NCBI GenBank assembly: GCA_024434115.1
Contig: QMIT01000001.1
Location: forward strand, 372,001 to 436,000
Direction of reading: 5' to 3'
DNA length: 64,000 nucleotides
From: Chloroflexota bacterium
Lineage (GTDB): Bacteria > Chloroflexota > Anaerolineae > Aggregatilineales > J027
The notes under the pieces are model-generated. The model ran no database searches. It worked only from the letters and a program-made list of their open reading frames with translations, and was not told the origin of the DNA. Each line of letters opens with the position of its first letter. The first letter of the stretch is position 1. Of the stretch, positions 14,014 through 23,803 are shown piece after piece. The translations under genes and the position numbers were made by a program.

Positions 14014-15012
14014 ATGACCAAAAGAATCAGTATGACGGCATTAGGGTTGATGTTCCAACGCGAGTATCCACCGGAAGAATTAATCGCATTTACGAAAGCG
14101 GTGGAAGCATCGGGTTTAGATGAATTGTGGGTCGTTGAAGATTGTTTTTATGCGGGTGGGATTGCCCAAGCCGCAACAGCTTTAGCACACAGCGAAAGAC
14201 TGAAAGTGGGATTGGGGATTATTCCGGCGGTGTCGCGCAATCCAGCCTTCACCGCGCTTGAAATCGCCAGCCTTGCCCGAATCGCTCCGGCTCGATTTTT
14301 GGCAGGTATTGGGCATGGCGTGACGGAGTGGATGCAGCAGATTGGCGCATTCCCAAAATCGCAGTTGGCGGCGCTTGAAGAAGCCACCCGTGCGGTCAAA
14401 GGCATACTGAGCGGCGAAAATTTCAGTATTGCGGGGGAATGGGCACAACTTCGAGATGTTCAACTGGTGCATCCACCACAGGTTGTGCCGCCAGTTTATT
14501 TGGGGGTACGGAGCGCCAAATCATTACAAATTTCAGGGCGGGTCGCGGATGGCAGCATTTTGGCAGAGGGGTGTTCTCCTGCCTATATCCGTTGGGCACG
14601 CGAACAGATTGAGATTGGACGCCAAGCCGCAGGTCGTACTGAGCATCATCACGTTACCCTGTATATTTATTGGTCAATGGATGAGGATGAAACCGTTGTG
14701 GAGAGACGTGTGCGGGAACGGTTGGCAGCGAACATGGCAGGTGGACATAAAGACCCCTATCAAGAGGCGTTGGGGGTTGTGGACGATGTAAAAGCCCTTC
14801 TAATGGCAGGTGGAGTAGAGGCCCTGCGCGACAAAATGCCCGTTGAGTGGTTGCATGATTTGGCGGTTTATGGCACTCCCGAAACCTGTGCCCGAACGTT
14901 GGATCATCTGGCAGCGGCAGGGGCAGATAGTATCACACTTGTTCCGTTAATGGATAAATCTGTTGCACTCAAGACGTATGTGCCGCGCCTGCTGCGCCAT
15001 TTGGGACGGTAG
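14014..15012 (+). CDS. LLM-class flavin-dependent oxidoreductase
   Basis: A TIM-barrel protein of the bacterial luciferase-like superfamily (332 aa): EASGLDELWVVEDCFYAGG early, LKVGLGIIPAVSRNPAF, ARFLAGIGHGVTEWM, and a C-terminal YGTPETCARTLDHLAAAGAD. This last pattern is typical of F420-dependent members such as methylene-H4MPT reductase-like enzymes, though FMN use is possible. AGGGGAGG abuts the ATG at 14014, so the spacing is short; ATG 14032 is an alternative start. The substrate is unknown. The 220 bp before it (13791-14013) show nothing certain. Confidence 0.85.
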   Translation: MTKRISMTALGLMFQREYPPEELIAFTKAVEASGLDELWVVEDCFYAGGIAQAATALAHSERLKVGLGIIPAVSRNPAFTALEIASLARIAPARFLAGIGHGVTEWMQQIGAFPKSQLAALEEATRAVKGILSGENFSIAGEWAQLRDVQLVHPPQVVPPVYLGVRSAKSLQISGRVADGSILAEGCSPAYIRWAREQIEIGRQAAGRTEHHHVTLYIYWSMDEDETVVERRVRERLAANMAGGHKDPYQEALGVVDDVKALLMAGGVEALRDKMPVEWLHDLAVYGTPETCARTLDHLAAAGADSITLVPLMDKSVALKTYVPRLLRHLGR

Positions 15013-15145
15013 AGCGAGCATAATCTCCTCGGTCATGTTTGGCTGAGGAGTATCATTGCAGGTTGATGTCAAGCAGGTGATTCAATAGACCATACAAATA
15101 AACGACCAGCGATTTTATTAGTGTCGGCAGTCTTAACCTTATCGT

Positions 15146-16465
15146 CTAGCTGATGGCCGCATTAATTGGGTCGAGGAGCTTGGTTTCCATTTCTTTTGGC
15201 AAAGGAGTTCTACTATCCAGTCGTTTCATGATTTCAACAAGAAGTTCAGTCTTGGTTTTAACAATTCCATTTAGTTCAATACGATCCTCGCGGATTGAGA
15301 TTTGATCTAGTTGATTTGGGGTGCATGAGAACAATTCAGCCATTATTGATACGGGATAGACATATTCAATACCATTTCGATCCCACCTAATAATATTTTC
15401 GCTCTCGATACCCATATTTTCTAGTTCCGCAACTAAACCCGGTTGATGAACTTGGTCAAGCACTACAAATAGGCGATTTCTATAAGGGCTTTTTGACAAA
15501 TCTCCAAAGGCTTCGCGGAGACCAGCTACTTTGCGCTTTACATCCCCACTCGATGATATAACAGTCAATCTTCTTCCTAGAAAACGCAATTGAAGCAAGC
15601 GATCAATGTAAGCAAGGTCGGTTTTTCCCTCGACAATTACTATAGCGGCGGGAAAATACATCATTTCTAGGGAATTGCCTAATAGATTGAATTGGAGACG
15701 ATGGAAATCGTTTATTGAGGCGGTTTGGGCAAGATCAACGGTTTCTTTATCTTTGGAAACAATATAGTTGCTCTGGATATCTTGCCTGTTGAGGAAAATA
15801 TGAGAATGAGTAGCGAGGAAAACCTGATGCAGGTGCGGAAAGTAACGATCACGATTTTCTGGGCCTTGTAAAAATTCTGCAAATGCCTGCTGAACTTTTG
15901 GACTTAGGCCAAGCTCTGGCTCATCAATAAGAATTTTACTGAAACGCTCATCCATACAAATCCCAAGCATTGTCATAAGCAAACGAGTGCCTGTACTACC
16001 AACGGAGATATTTTGACCATCCATATCTATATAGCTGACACTCAAGTCGTTATCTGGATCGACTCGCTTTAGGGTAAACATGTTGCCAAGCAGGTCTCCG
16101 CAAAGCTGCAATAAAGTGTCACGCTTTGAATTACTTAGACCCACAATTACTCTGTGCAAATCGAAAAAATTGTTTTCAAAATTATATTGCTCTTTCCCAA
16201 ACTGACTATTGAACTGAGTTTCAAAACTATCAATTTCATTTGGATCCCGAAGGCCTGAGCTAAAATGGTAGACATGATAAAATCTGTTTACCCCTATCAA
16301 ATATGATGTGCGGCCAAATTTTTGTTTAAGTGATTTCAGGAGTAGGGACTTTCCAGAGTTGTTTGGCCCTGCGAGAACAACCAGAGGCTTATTCTTCGTG
16401 TCCGAAAGAAATACGGGTATTTGGGGATGAAATTTTAGGTCATGGCTGTAGTAATTAAACATCAT
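15146..16465 (-). CDS. OLD-like AAA ATPase with degenerate TOPRIM-like region
   Basis: ABC-type ATPase features: Walker A GPNNSGKS at 33-40, ILIDEPELGLSP (Walker B) at 178-189 and an H-loop VFLATHSHIF near 215-224. The C-terminal third has IVIVEGKTDLAYIDRLL (276-291), the first acidic motif of TOPRIM nucleases, and VVLDQVH (334-340), where the usual DxD is reduced to a single Asp. OLD-family nucleases act in phage defence, for example P2 Old or Gabija GajA; without a clear DxD, nuclease activity is uncertain. Base composition is visibly more AT-rich than its neighbours and it stands alone, so horizontal transfer is likely. The flanks (15013-15145, 16466-16714) are AT-rich and otherwise featureless. 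Confidence 0.75.
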   Translation of the reverse strand: MMFNYYSHDLKFHPQIPVFLSDTKNKPLVVLAGPNNSGKSLLLKSLKQKFGRTSYLIGVNRFYHVYHFSSGLRDPNEIDSFETQFNSQFGKEQYNFENNFFDLHRVIVGLSNSKRDTLLQLCGDLLGNMFTLKRVDPDNDLSVSYIDMDGQNISVGSTGTRLLMTMLGICMDERFSKILIDEPELGLSPKVQQAFAEFLQGPENRDRYFPHLHQVFLATHSHIFLNRQDIQSNYIVSKDKETVDLAQTASINDFHRLQFNLLGNSLEMMYFPAAIVIVEGKTDLAYIDRLLQLRFLGRRLTVISSSGDVKRKVAGLREAFGDLSKSPYRNRLFVVLDQVHQPGLVAELENMGIESENIIRWDRNGIEYVYPVSIMAELFSCTPNQLDQISIREDRIELNGIVKTKTELLVEIMKRLDSRTPLPKEMETKLLDPINAAIS

Positions 16466-16714
16466 TAGATAGAGTTAAGTTCCTTTTTTATACAAAACCT
16501 AGACTGAGTTGCCATCAAATTCTAGAATAAATTTTAGGTAGCCTTCGTAATACTTATAATTATAACATATATTCCTAATTTGGCTAGAGTTAATACGTCT
16601 GTATTCGAGGACTTCGCTTCCATTTTTGGTGTTTTATAGAAAATTGTTAGGTCTTATGAGATAATTTTCAACAAATTTCCTTCGAATATTAGCCCTGCGA
16701 AATCCTGAACAACT

Positions 16715-19222
16715 ATGCACATCAAACCTGAAATCATGAGTCCTGCCGGATATTGGCCCCAACTAAATGCCGCGATTGAGGCGGGGGCGGATGCCGCCTA
16801 TTTTGGACTCAAACACTTTACTGCCCGTGCCAAAGTCGGTTTTACCCTGACCGAACTACCGGATGTGATGCAAACGCTGCATTGGCGTGGCGTCAAGGGT
16901 TATGTTACATTTAATACGCTGATTTTTGACCATGAACTGCGCGAGGCATGTAAGACGCTTGAACAAATCGCCATTGCCGGAGCGGATGCGGTGATTGTGC
17001 AAGATGTCGGAATGGCCCAATTGGTGCAGCAAATCGCGCCGAATCTTAATGTGCATGGCAGCACGCAAATGAGCATCACCAGTGCGGAGGGCGTGGCATT
17101 GGCCCAGCGATTTGGGGTCAGTCGAGTGGTGCTGGCGCGGGAACTCTCGCTGAAAGAAATCCGGGTCATCCGTGAGCAGACCGATTGTGAACTGGAAATT
17201 TTTGTACATGGGGCGTTGTGTGTGTCCTATTCAGGCCAATGTTTTTCATCCGAGGCGTGGGGAGGACGGAGTGCCAATCGGGGTCAATGTGCCCAAGCGT
17301 GCCGTTTGCCCTATGACTTAATAATGGATGACGAAATGAGGCCGTTGGGGGATGCCCGATATTTACTGTCCCCCGGCGATTTATACGCCCTACATCAAAT
17401 TCCCGAAATCATAGATATTGGGATTTCGACAGTCAAGATTGAAGGGCGGTATAAAGATGAAAATTATGTGGCCGTGACCACAAATGCCTATCGTCAAGCG
17501 GTGGATGCGGCGTGGGAAAATCGTCCTATGCCGATTACCCCACAAGATGAGGCCGCCATTGAGCAGGTCTATTCGCGGGGGCTAGGGCCACATTTCCTGA
17601 CGGGCCCCAATCACCAAACGGTGGTGTTGGGGCGTTCGCCGCGACATCAAGGGGTGCTGTGTGGCAGGGTGGTGCGGATAAGTCAAGATGCCGTCGTCGT
17701 TGAGCCAACCGAGATTCAACATGTCGCGCCATTGAAGGCTGGGGATGGGGTTGTTTTTGATGCTGCCGATTGGCGCAGTCCCGAAATCGAGGAAGAAGGC
17801 GGACGACTGTATGAGGTCAAGCCGATTGGCAAAAATCTTGAACTGCGTTTTGGCAAAGGGGCGATTCATTTTGGGCGTATCCATGTCGGAGATTGGGTGT
17901 GGCGCACACATGATGTGACGGTTGATAAGACGGCGAAACCCTTCACTCAAGCCAATACGCCCGTTTATCGCCAACCTGTGGATGTGCAAATCGTCGCCTA
18001 TGAAGGCCAACCCCTTCAATTGACATGGGCGCTGGTGAAAAATCCTGAAATTCGGTTTCATGTGCAGTCGGATGAACCACTGACCCGTGCCAACAGTCGA
18101 AGTGTCACCGCCGATTATTTACACCAGCAACTAGGGCGGTTGGGGAATACGGCCTATCGGTTGGAAAATTTGAGGGCGGATATTGAGGGCGACCCGTTTA
18201 TTCCCAGTTCGCTGCTGAATCGGCTGCGTCAAGAAGCGGTTGAGTTACTGATCCAGCAGCAAGCCGCTACAACGGAAATTATTACGGCTGATCCCATCGG
18301 CGTATTGGAAGATGCCCTATTCGCACTGGAGTACCATTCGGAGGGAATACCGCTGGATGCTCCCCGACTACATTTGTTGGTGAGAACGCCGGAACAGTTG
18401 GAGGCGGCGCTGGAAATTCAGCCCGCCAGTATCACGCTCGATTATCTGGATTTGTATGGCCTGAGTCCGGCGGTTGAGCGCATCAAAGAGGCCGGAATTA
18501 CTGCCCGTGTCGCCAGTCCGCGCATTTTGAAACCGGATGAACAGCGGGTGGTGAATTTTCTGCTGCGGTTGGATTGCACATTGGTGGTGCGTTCGGGTGG
18601 GTTATTGGAAGCCTTGCAGGGGCGGCATCAATATCCACTCATTGGAGATTTCAGCCTAAATATTGCGAATCAGCTTACGGCGGATACCTATCTTAGACTC
18701 GGCCTTACCAAAATCACGCCGACGCATGACTTAAACGCCGACCAGATTAGCAAATTAGCGCAGTCCATCGGGGGCGAGCGATTTGAAGTGATCGCCTATC
18801 ATCATCTGCCCGTTTTCCATACCGAACACTGCGTTTTTTGCCGATTTCTGTCCAGCGGAACGAGTTATTTGGATTGCGGTCAACCCTGCGAAAGCCATAA
18901 GGTCGCCCTACGCGATGGGCAAGGTCGCAGTCATCCCGTCATGGCGGATGTGGGCTGCCGTAATACGGTGTTTGGTGCAGAGGCACAGGTCGCCAGTCGT
19001 CACCTAGACCAGTTATTGCGAAGCGGCATCCGTGATTATCGGCTGGAATTTGTGCATGAATCGCCTGAGCAAGTGCGAAAAGTCGCGGTGGCATTCCAAG
19101 CCTATTTTGTGCGCGAAATCACGGTGGCGGAACTCGATCAGCGGGTGCGAAAAGTTATCCCGACGACGGAAGGCTCGTTTTTTGTGCCGGAGGATTATCT
19201 GCGGTTGCCTGTCATTCAATAG
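16715..19222 (+). CDS. U32 family peptidase-like protein, RlhA/YdcP-like
   Basis: Residues 5-330 form the U32 barrel: EIMSPAGYWPQLNAAIEAGADAAYFG, then EIFVHGALCVSYSGQCF. The cysteines in NRGQCAQACRLPY match the Fe-S/substrate region found in RlhA, TrhP and UbiU/V proteins. The middle part carries the DUF3656-like extension. The C-terminal 150 residues have a second cysteine group (HCVFC, CGQPCESHK, VGCRNTVF). E. coli RlhA hydroxylates C2501 of 23S rRNA with prephenate-derived oxidant; a similar RNA-hydroxylation role is likely. The 835-aa length corresponds to the long form of the family. Its end overlaps the convergent creatininase gene by 11 bp. Confidence 0.85.
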   Translation: MHIKPEIMSPAGYWPQLNAAIEAGADAAYFGLKHFTARAKVGFTLTELPDVMQTLHWRGVKGYVTFNTLIFDHELREACKTLEQIAIAGADAVIVQDVGMAQLVQQIAPNLNVHGSTQMSITSAEGVALAQRFGVSRVVLARELSLKEIRVIREQTDCELEIFVHGALCVSYSGQCFSSEAWGGRSANRGQCAQACRLPYDLIMDDEMRPLGDARYLLSPGDLYALHQIPEIIDIGISTVKIEGRYKDENYVAVTTNAYRQAVDAAWENRPMPITPQDEAAIEQVYSRGLGPHFLTGPNHQTVVLGRSPRHQGVLCGRVVRISQDAVVVEPTEIQHVAPLKAGDGVVFDAADWRSPEIEEEGGRLYEVKPIGKNLELRFGKGAIHFGRIHVGDWVWRTHDVTVDKTAKPFTQANTPVYRQPVDVQIVAYEGQPLQLTWALVKNPEIRFHVQSDEPLTRANSRSVTADYLHQQLGRLGNTAYRLENLRADIEGDPFIPSSLLNRLRQEAVELLIQQQAATTEIITADPIGVLEDALFALEYHSEGIPLDAPRLHLLVRTPEQLEAALEIQPASITLDYLDLYGLSPAVERIKEAGITARVASPRILKPDEQRVVNFLLRLDCTLVVRSGGLLEALQGRHQYPLIGDFSLNIANQLTADTYLRLGLTKITPTHDLNADQISKLAQSIGGERFEVIAYHHLPVFHTEHCVFCRFLSSGTSYLDCGQPCESHKVALRDGQGRSHPVMADVGCRNTVFGAEAQVASRHLDQLLRSGIRDYRLEFVHESPEQVRKVAVAFQAYFVREITVAELDQRVRKVIPTTEGSFFVPEDYLRLPVIQ

Positions 19223-20018
19223 GTTTCTGAGACGCCGCAAAAAACTCGGCTTGCAGTTGGGGTGTCACCGCGTCATCCTTAACCAATCGAATCGCTTGCG
19301 CTAAGACCTTCGCCAGTGCAGTCAGCCAACGTTCCCCTTTTTCGGCGGTTGCCACACTGCCATCGCCCCGGTAGTGGGTAGGGTGATCGGCATACCACCA
19401 TGTTCCGGTGCTAATCCCCGCATCCCGTAAGACCTTCATACGTTCCAATGGCATCCCCTCGCCATCATTACGGAGTTGGTCAGGGTGAACCAAATCGGGG
19501 CGGATCACCATAATCGCGCTCGTTTCGACCTCCCCCGCGTGCCCATCTACGCTGGATACCCATTGTTTTTGCATCGCTGCTTCATCGTCGGGGTGTAAGC
19601 GTGGTTGTGCCACATATACGACGTAATCACGCAGGCTCTCCAACTGTATCTGCAAGAAAAAATGGATGAGGTTTTCATTGCCGCCATGTGCATTGACAAG
19701 AACAATTTTCTTGAGGCCATTGCGAGCGATTTCACGGCATACATTGTCCATGAGACGCACAATCAAATCAGCATCAATCGCAATTGTTCCTGCGCAATGA
19801 CGGGCCTCTAAAATCTGGGTAAAAATGAAATCGGGAAAGATGAGGGCGGGTTCAATTGCGGCGGCGCGACGGCAAATTTCGCGCCCGATGTACATATCCG
19901 TACCGAGTGGTAAATGGTGGGCATGGCGTTCAATACAGGATAATGGCAGCAGGCAAACACCCTGTGCCGACGCTACGGCTTGTGGAAATTCATCGCCGGT
20001 GAGTTCTTCCCAACGCAT
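19212..20018 (-). CDS. Creatininase-family amidohydrolase
   Basis: The 268-aa protein has the family metal sites: LPLSCIERHAHHLPLGTD at 25-42 (family: GSxEQHGPHLPLGTD, with RHAH in place of QHGP), VNAHGGNEN near 108-116, and DGHAGEVETS near 158-167 with the late Glu ligand. Members include creatininase, FAPy deformylases and mycofactocin MftE. The substrate cannot be chosen here. The changed first motif suggests a non-creatinine substrate. It is transcribed towards the U32 gene. Confidence 0.85.
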   Translation of the reverse strand: MRWEELTGDEFPQAVASAQGVCLLPLSCIERHAHHLPLGTDMYIGREICRRAAAIEPALIFPDFIFTQILEARHCAGTIAIDADLIVRLMDNVCREIARNGLKKIVLVNAHGGNENLIHFFLQIQLESLRDYVVYVAQPRLHPDDEAAMQKQWVSSVDGHAGEVETSAIMVIRPDLVHPDQLRNDGEGMPLERMKVLRDAGISTGTWWYADHPTHYRGDGSVATAEKGERWLTALAKVLAQAIRLVKDDAVTPQLQAEFFAASQKPIE

Positions 20019-20096
20019 GGATTTGACTCCTTGAGTAACAAAAATACTGGAATCAATACTACCATCGTTGGGATAAACTCACAGGGCTTGGGGCGA

Positions 20097-21194
20097 TTAT
20101 TTTGGCACAGCGACGGCATTACGACGGGCAATTTCTTGCCGGACGACAGGGGCGACCCTTGTACCAAAAAGCTCGATAGCGTGCATCATCTTTTTGTGTT
20201 CAATGGTATTGTAGCCCATGTAGAGGGAGAAACGTTGATGGCTGAGCTTCTCGTGCTGGAATAGGATTTTTTCGATAATTTCATCCGGCGTGCCAACAAA
20301 ATCCGCTCCACGCAACTGGCGACCTGTTTCCATTTGTTGGCGACTGGTTGGCGACCAGCCCCGCTCTCGTCCAATCTGGCTGAACAACATATGGGCGGTT
20401 GGATAATATTCGTCTACCGCCTCCTGCGTTGTATCGGCAATAAAGCCATGTGAGTTGACACTCAATGGGATTTGGTCGGGATCATGCCCGGTTTGTTTGG
20501 ATGCTTCCCGATAGAGATGAAAAAATGGGGCAAAGCGCTCTGGCATCCCCCCAATAATCGCCAATGCCATTGGCAGACCCAATGACGCTGCTCGGACGAC
20601 GGATTCTGGTGTGCCACCTACCGCGACCCATATCGGTATTTCTGCTTGGGCAGGTCGGGGATAGATGCCAAGATTCTCAATCGGTGAGCGAAATTGACCT
20701 GACCATGTAATCTGTTCGGACTCGCGGAGTTTGACCAGTAGCTCCAATTTTTCGGCGAAAAGCTCATTATAATTATCGAGGTCGTAGCCAAACAATGGAA
20801 ATGACTCGATAAATGAACCGCGCCCCGCCATAATTTCGGCTCGCCCATTGGAGAGCAAATCAAGGGTGGCAAAATCTTGAAAGACGCGCACGGGGTCGTC
20901 CGAACTCAACACTGTGACCGCCGTTGATAAACGAATGGATTTGGTACGCGCCGCTGCTGCCCCCAAAATCACAAGTGGCGAAGAGGCCAGATATTCTTCC
21001 CGATGATGTTCGCCAATAGCAAAGACATCCAGACCCACTTGGTCAGCCAATTCAATGGTTTCAAGCAGATTTTGCATCCGCTCCACCGGGCTGATTTTCG
21101 CGCCTGTTGTGGGGTGGGGCATTAGTTCGACAAAGGTATGCAGCCCTAACTCAAAGGGGCGTTCATGATTGGGCGTGTTCGTTACAACTGCCAT
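20097..21194 (-). CDS. LLM-class FMN-dependent monooxygenase/oxidoreductase
   Basis: 365 aa, luciferase-like barrel: [35 protein letters not shown], the [27 protein letters not shown] block typical of FMN-dependent alkanal-monooxygenase-like members, and [18 protein letters not shown]. The flavin is bound near the C-terminal mouth of the barrel in this family. The gene is monocistronic on the minus strand, 78 bp upstream of the creatininase gene in the same direction, so they may be cotranscribed. Substrate unknown. It is only distantly similar to the LLM protein at 14014. Confidence 0.88.
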   Translation of the reverse strand: MAVVTNTPNHERPFELGLHTFVELMPHPTTGAKISPVERMQNLLETIELADQVGLDVFAIGEHHREEYLASSPLVILGAAAARTKSIRLSTAVTVLSSDDPVRVFQDFATLDLLSNGRAEIMAGRGSFIESFPLFGYDLDNYNELFAEKLELLVKLRESEQITWSGQFRSPIENLGIYPRPAQAEIPIWVAVGGTPESVVRAASLGLPMALAIIGGMPERFAPFFHLYREASKQTGHDPDQIPLSVNSHGFIADTTQEAVDEYYPTAHMLFSQIGRERGWSPTSRQQMETGRQLRGADFVGTPDEIIEKILFQHEKLSHQRFSLYMGYNTIEHKKMMHAIELFGTRVAPVVRQEIARRNAVAVPK

Positions 21195-21349
21195 GTTTTC
21201 TCGCTCTTTATGTTGTCCACAAATATCTTTATAGAGACAGCTTTAGTCGGGGTTAACTTACTTAGAGGTACTTGTCTAGAATAGAAAAGGAATTGATAGG
21301 AGGAAGGGAATTTACAAATATACCTCATCACCATAAAAAACATTTAGGT

Positions 21350-22282
21350 CTATTTTTTTGTTTTCACCTGCTGTTTGAGAAAGTCTTCTAATCTGTCAGT
21401 TGTATTGAACACATCTGAAGGCCATAGCCCCATTATTTTAGCCATGACAAATTCTGTAAGGTGAACGAAAAGAATCGCATGATCGTGGGTGGAAGGGTCG
21501 TTTTCAAATCTTCCAAAATGAATCAGTTTATTCCGCACCGTTACGAGTGATTTAATACGGTTTCTTGAAACCTCATCAATCTCACCTTTCAGCGCATATT
21601 CAGTCATAATAAAAGAAATCTTCTCAACTGCCTCGAGTTGATGAATCTGGTTACGGGACAACCATCGTCTATTATGAAGTGTAAATAGATGCTCCCAGAT
21701 TGTCCAACATTGACTAAATGCTGATTCCAAACTCTGACGGCGGAAAGCCTGATTTGCCAAAAACAGAAAGTATCCACCTTCATATTTCTTTTGCCATTCA
21801 TTAGTCCGCATTATTGAATATATTTGATTCAGCCCTTCTTCAAATCCAATGTCATACCCAATAGGTGATATCGAATCTAATACTTGCTTCTTGTATGGAA
21901 TTGAGCAGCGAAGTGTTCCTCCCCATTGATATTCTCTTGGGTCAGCGGTGATAACACCTATATCAACATTATTTTCGTCAATTGCGAAAACATCACGCCC
22001 AATAAATAAGGAAAGAAGCAGGAGGATATCATTCAAAGCAGTGCAATTCTGATTTGCCCATTCGAGCACTGCTTTGTCTTCGCTTTTGGGAATTTCCACA
22101 TATGCCGTGATCGCATGTTGACCTGTATTTGCGAGGACTTCAAATTCCGAGTGAACAGTAACTAAATGCTGTAGTTGATTGAGCCTATTTTGATAATCCT
22201 CAACCCTGATAAATTTGTATCCAAAGATTGTTAGAACTGGGCACCAATCTGGAAATTCGAGGTTGTATATCCACTTTCGCAT
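21350..22282 (-). CDS. Hypothetical protein with C-terminal HEPN-like region
   Basis: 310 aa, no signal peptide. The C-terminal helical part includes SAFSQCWTIWEHLFTLH (about 188-204) and VTVRNKLIHFGRF (about 247-259). The Arg250-x4-His255 spacing is the hallmark of HEPN nucleases, which cut RNA in toxin-antitoxin, Abi and other immunity systems. The N-terminal 170 residues are unrecognised and may be a sensor, as in ApeA-type HEPN proteins. Codon use is AT-rich compared with the neighbours, which points to transfer. No antitoxin-like partner is adjacent. The HEPN call is from motif and helix pattern only. Confidence 0.6.
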   Translation of the reverse strand: MRKWIYNLEFPDWCPVLTIFGYKFIRVEDYQNRLNQLQHLVTVHSEFEVLANTGQHAITAYVEIPKSEDKAVLEWANQNCTALNDILLLLSLFIGRDVFAIDENNVDIGVITADPREYQWGGTLRCSIPYKKQVLDSISPIGYDIGFEEGLNQIYSIMRTNEWQKKYEGGYFLFLANQAFRRQSLESAFSQCWTIWEHLFTLHNRRWLSRNQIHQLEAVEKISFIMTEYALKGEIDEVSRNRIKSLVTVRNKLIHFGRFENDPSTHDHAILFVHLTEFVMAKIMGLWPSDVFNTTDRLEDFLKQQVKTKK

Positions 22283-22430
22283 TTGATTAAAACCTTAACA
22301 TTTATGATTGCTCGAAATAAGGCATCATCGCCTTGCATATCAGGGATCTAGGTGCCCTCTGTAACAGAATGGATGCCTCTCCGCTTCATTATACAATCAG
22401 AAGTCGTTATAGGGATTGAGAGGTTACTCA

Positions 22431-22550
22431 ATGGGGCCGAGGGGACTTTCTTTTGTCGAACGAGACCGCCTTGAACGACTTTCCCCGCAGTCGCAACGAG
22501 TTGGAAACCTCATATACCACAGAATTCAGATCGCCATTGCAATAGCCTAA
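22431..22550 (+). CDS. Possible small protein, 39 aa
   Basis: ATG GGG CCG to TAA at 22548-22550. GAGAGG (22419-22424) lies upstream and TATACA/TACAAT about 40 bp before. The peptide is basic in its first half (VERDRLERLSPQSQRVGNL) and hydrophobic at its end. It could be a small gene, a degraded gene start or chance. Confidence 0.2.
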   Translation: MGPRGLSFVERDRLERLSPQSQRVGNLIYHRIQIAIAIA

Positions 22551-22732
22551 AACGGTTACATGTCGCTTTTATGTTTGGGCCATTGCCCCAACTGCCCAGA
22601 GAATACTTGAATTTACAATGGTAGATAAACCTCAATCAAGACCGAGATCGTGTACCCGATGGTGAAACAGGCTCTATGCGAGATTAAGTCGTTTGATTTG
22701 AGTCGAAAAGTAGATAGGTGAGAAAAACGCGC

Positions 22733-22738
22733 TATAAT
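22733..22738 (+). promoter_or_regulatory. -10 box of the ATPase-helicase operon
   Basis: A perfect TATAAT 41 bp before the start of the first operon gene; the -35 region 17 bp upstream (GTAGAT) is poor, so an activator may be needed. Confidence 0.4.
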
Positions 22739-22778
22739 CATCACCTTCTACTTACGTTTAATAGAACTTGAAACGACG

Positions 22779-23801
22779 ATGCCAGATCCAACCCTTATCA
22801 CTCAACTTGACCAACTCCGTGATTATTATGTACAGCAGCAAAAGACGACCAACAACCTGATTTCTGGTTTAAAAAATGCGTCCGCTGCATGGAATAAACT
22901 GAACCGTGCTATGGGAGACTATGCCCCGATTGCGGTTGATGCCGACCACCTAGAGCAGGCCCAGCAAGCGCTTCAGCAGATGCCTGTCAAGATGGCAGTC
23001 GAAGAGGTTTTGTTAGCCGATTTACGCCAACAGAACAAAGCTCTGACGCAGCTTGTCACAGCGCTCAAGGAAACCAGTACCGCACTGCAAAGCGACCCGG
23101 TTGATGTGATTAAACTGGATCGGGGATATGCCGTCCTCCAAAATTCCGAGCTAGAACATGAACTGCTCGAAGAACTTGAACAAGAACTTCAGCGGGCACA
23201 GGAACAGTTGGGCAATGTGTTTGGTGCAGCCTTGCATGAACGGTTGGCAGAACTTGGTATTGACATGGCGGGACGTGCGCCACGCTTTGAGGCTGGGCGG
23301 TTTGAGATTGTTGCCAATTTCATTTCACGCAAAGTGAGTCTCAACTATGGCAAGATGGAAGTCGCTCGCAACATCCCGATTAGCATAGATGCGGTGATTC
23401 GTGCCTATCAAACGGCGGTTAAACAGATTATGGGTCGGAATGAGGACGGGGAAGTTTGGATTAAGCAGTTCAAAGCCGCCTATGAAAATGCCCGTCGTCT
23501 CGCCGAAAAATCGTCGCCGCGTGTAAACATTGTGGACTGCTATTTTCAAATGGTGCTACTGCGGCAAAATCGCGCTTTTGGCTTGGAACCGAGCAAGCAT
23601 ACCATCACAGATTACACCCGCCCGCAGTTTATGTATGATTTTGTACAATTCAGAAATTTTGCAGCCGAGGGCCAGCAAATTCACCTACATGTTGCTACCA
23701 AATCTCAAACCGACACACCGAGCAAAAGCATGTGGATGGTGGATGGGGACAGCCCTCACGCTGGCTACTATGTTGCCGATGTTGAATTTACGCGAGGCTA
23801 A
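22779..23801 (+). CDS. Coiled-coil protein, first gene of the ATPase-helicase operon
   Basis: 340 aa. Residues 40-160 are rich in Gln, Glu and Leu with heptad character (ALTQLVTALKETSTALQ, then LEHELLEELEQELQRAQEQLG), predicting coiled coil. A globular C-terminal half follows, containing APRFEAGRFEIVANFISRKVSLNYG and ISIDAVIRAYQTAVKQIMG. No catalytic motif is visible and I do not recognise the family. It is 2 bp from the next gene and clearly in the same operon. A structural or DNA-contacting partner for the two ATPases is a reasonable guess. Confidence 0.75.
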   Translation: MPDPTLITQLDQLRDYYVQQQKTTNNLISGLKNASAAWNKLNRAMGDYAPIAVDADHLEQAQQALQQMPVKMAVEEVLLADLRQQNKALTQLVTALKETSTALQSDPVDVIKLDRGYAVLQNSELEHELLEELEQELQRAQEQLGNVFGAALHERLAELGIDMAGRAPRFEAGRFEIVANFISRKVSLNYGKMEVARNIPISIDAVIRAYQTAVKQIMGRNEDGEVWIKQFKAAYENARRLAEKSSPRVNIVDCYFQMVLLRQNRAFGLEPSKHTITDYTRPQFMYDFVQFRNFAAEGQQIHLHVATKSQTDTPSKSMWMVDGDSPHAGYYVADVEFTRG

Positions 23802-23803
23802 CG

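Larger units (their letters stand above)
22283..22778. other. 496-bp gap before the ATPase-helicase operon
   Basis: It contains one short ORF (listed separately) and the -10 box at 22733. Otherwise there are only weak inverted repeats; no tRNA, CRISPR unit or clear terminator is visible. Confidence 0.4.

Noticed and set aside
22478-22512. CRISPR-repeat-like sequence near CGCAACGAGTTGGAAAC
   Set aside because: Single occurrence with no second unit at spacer distance and no cas genes.
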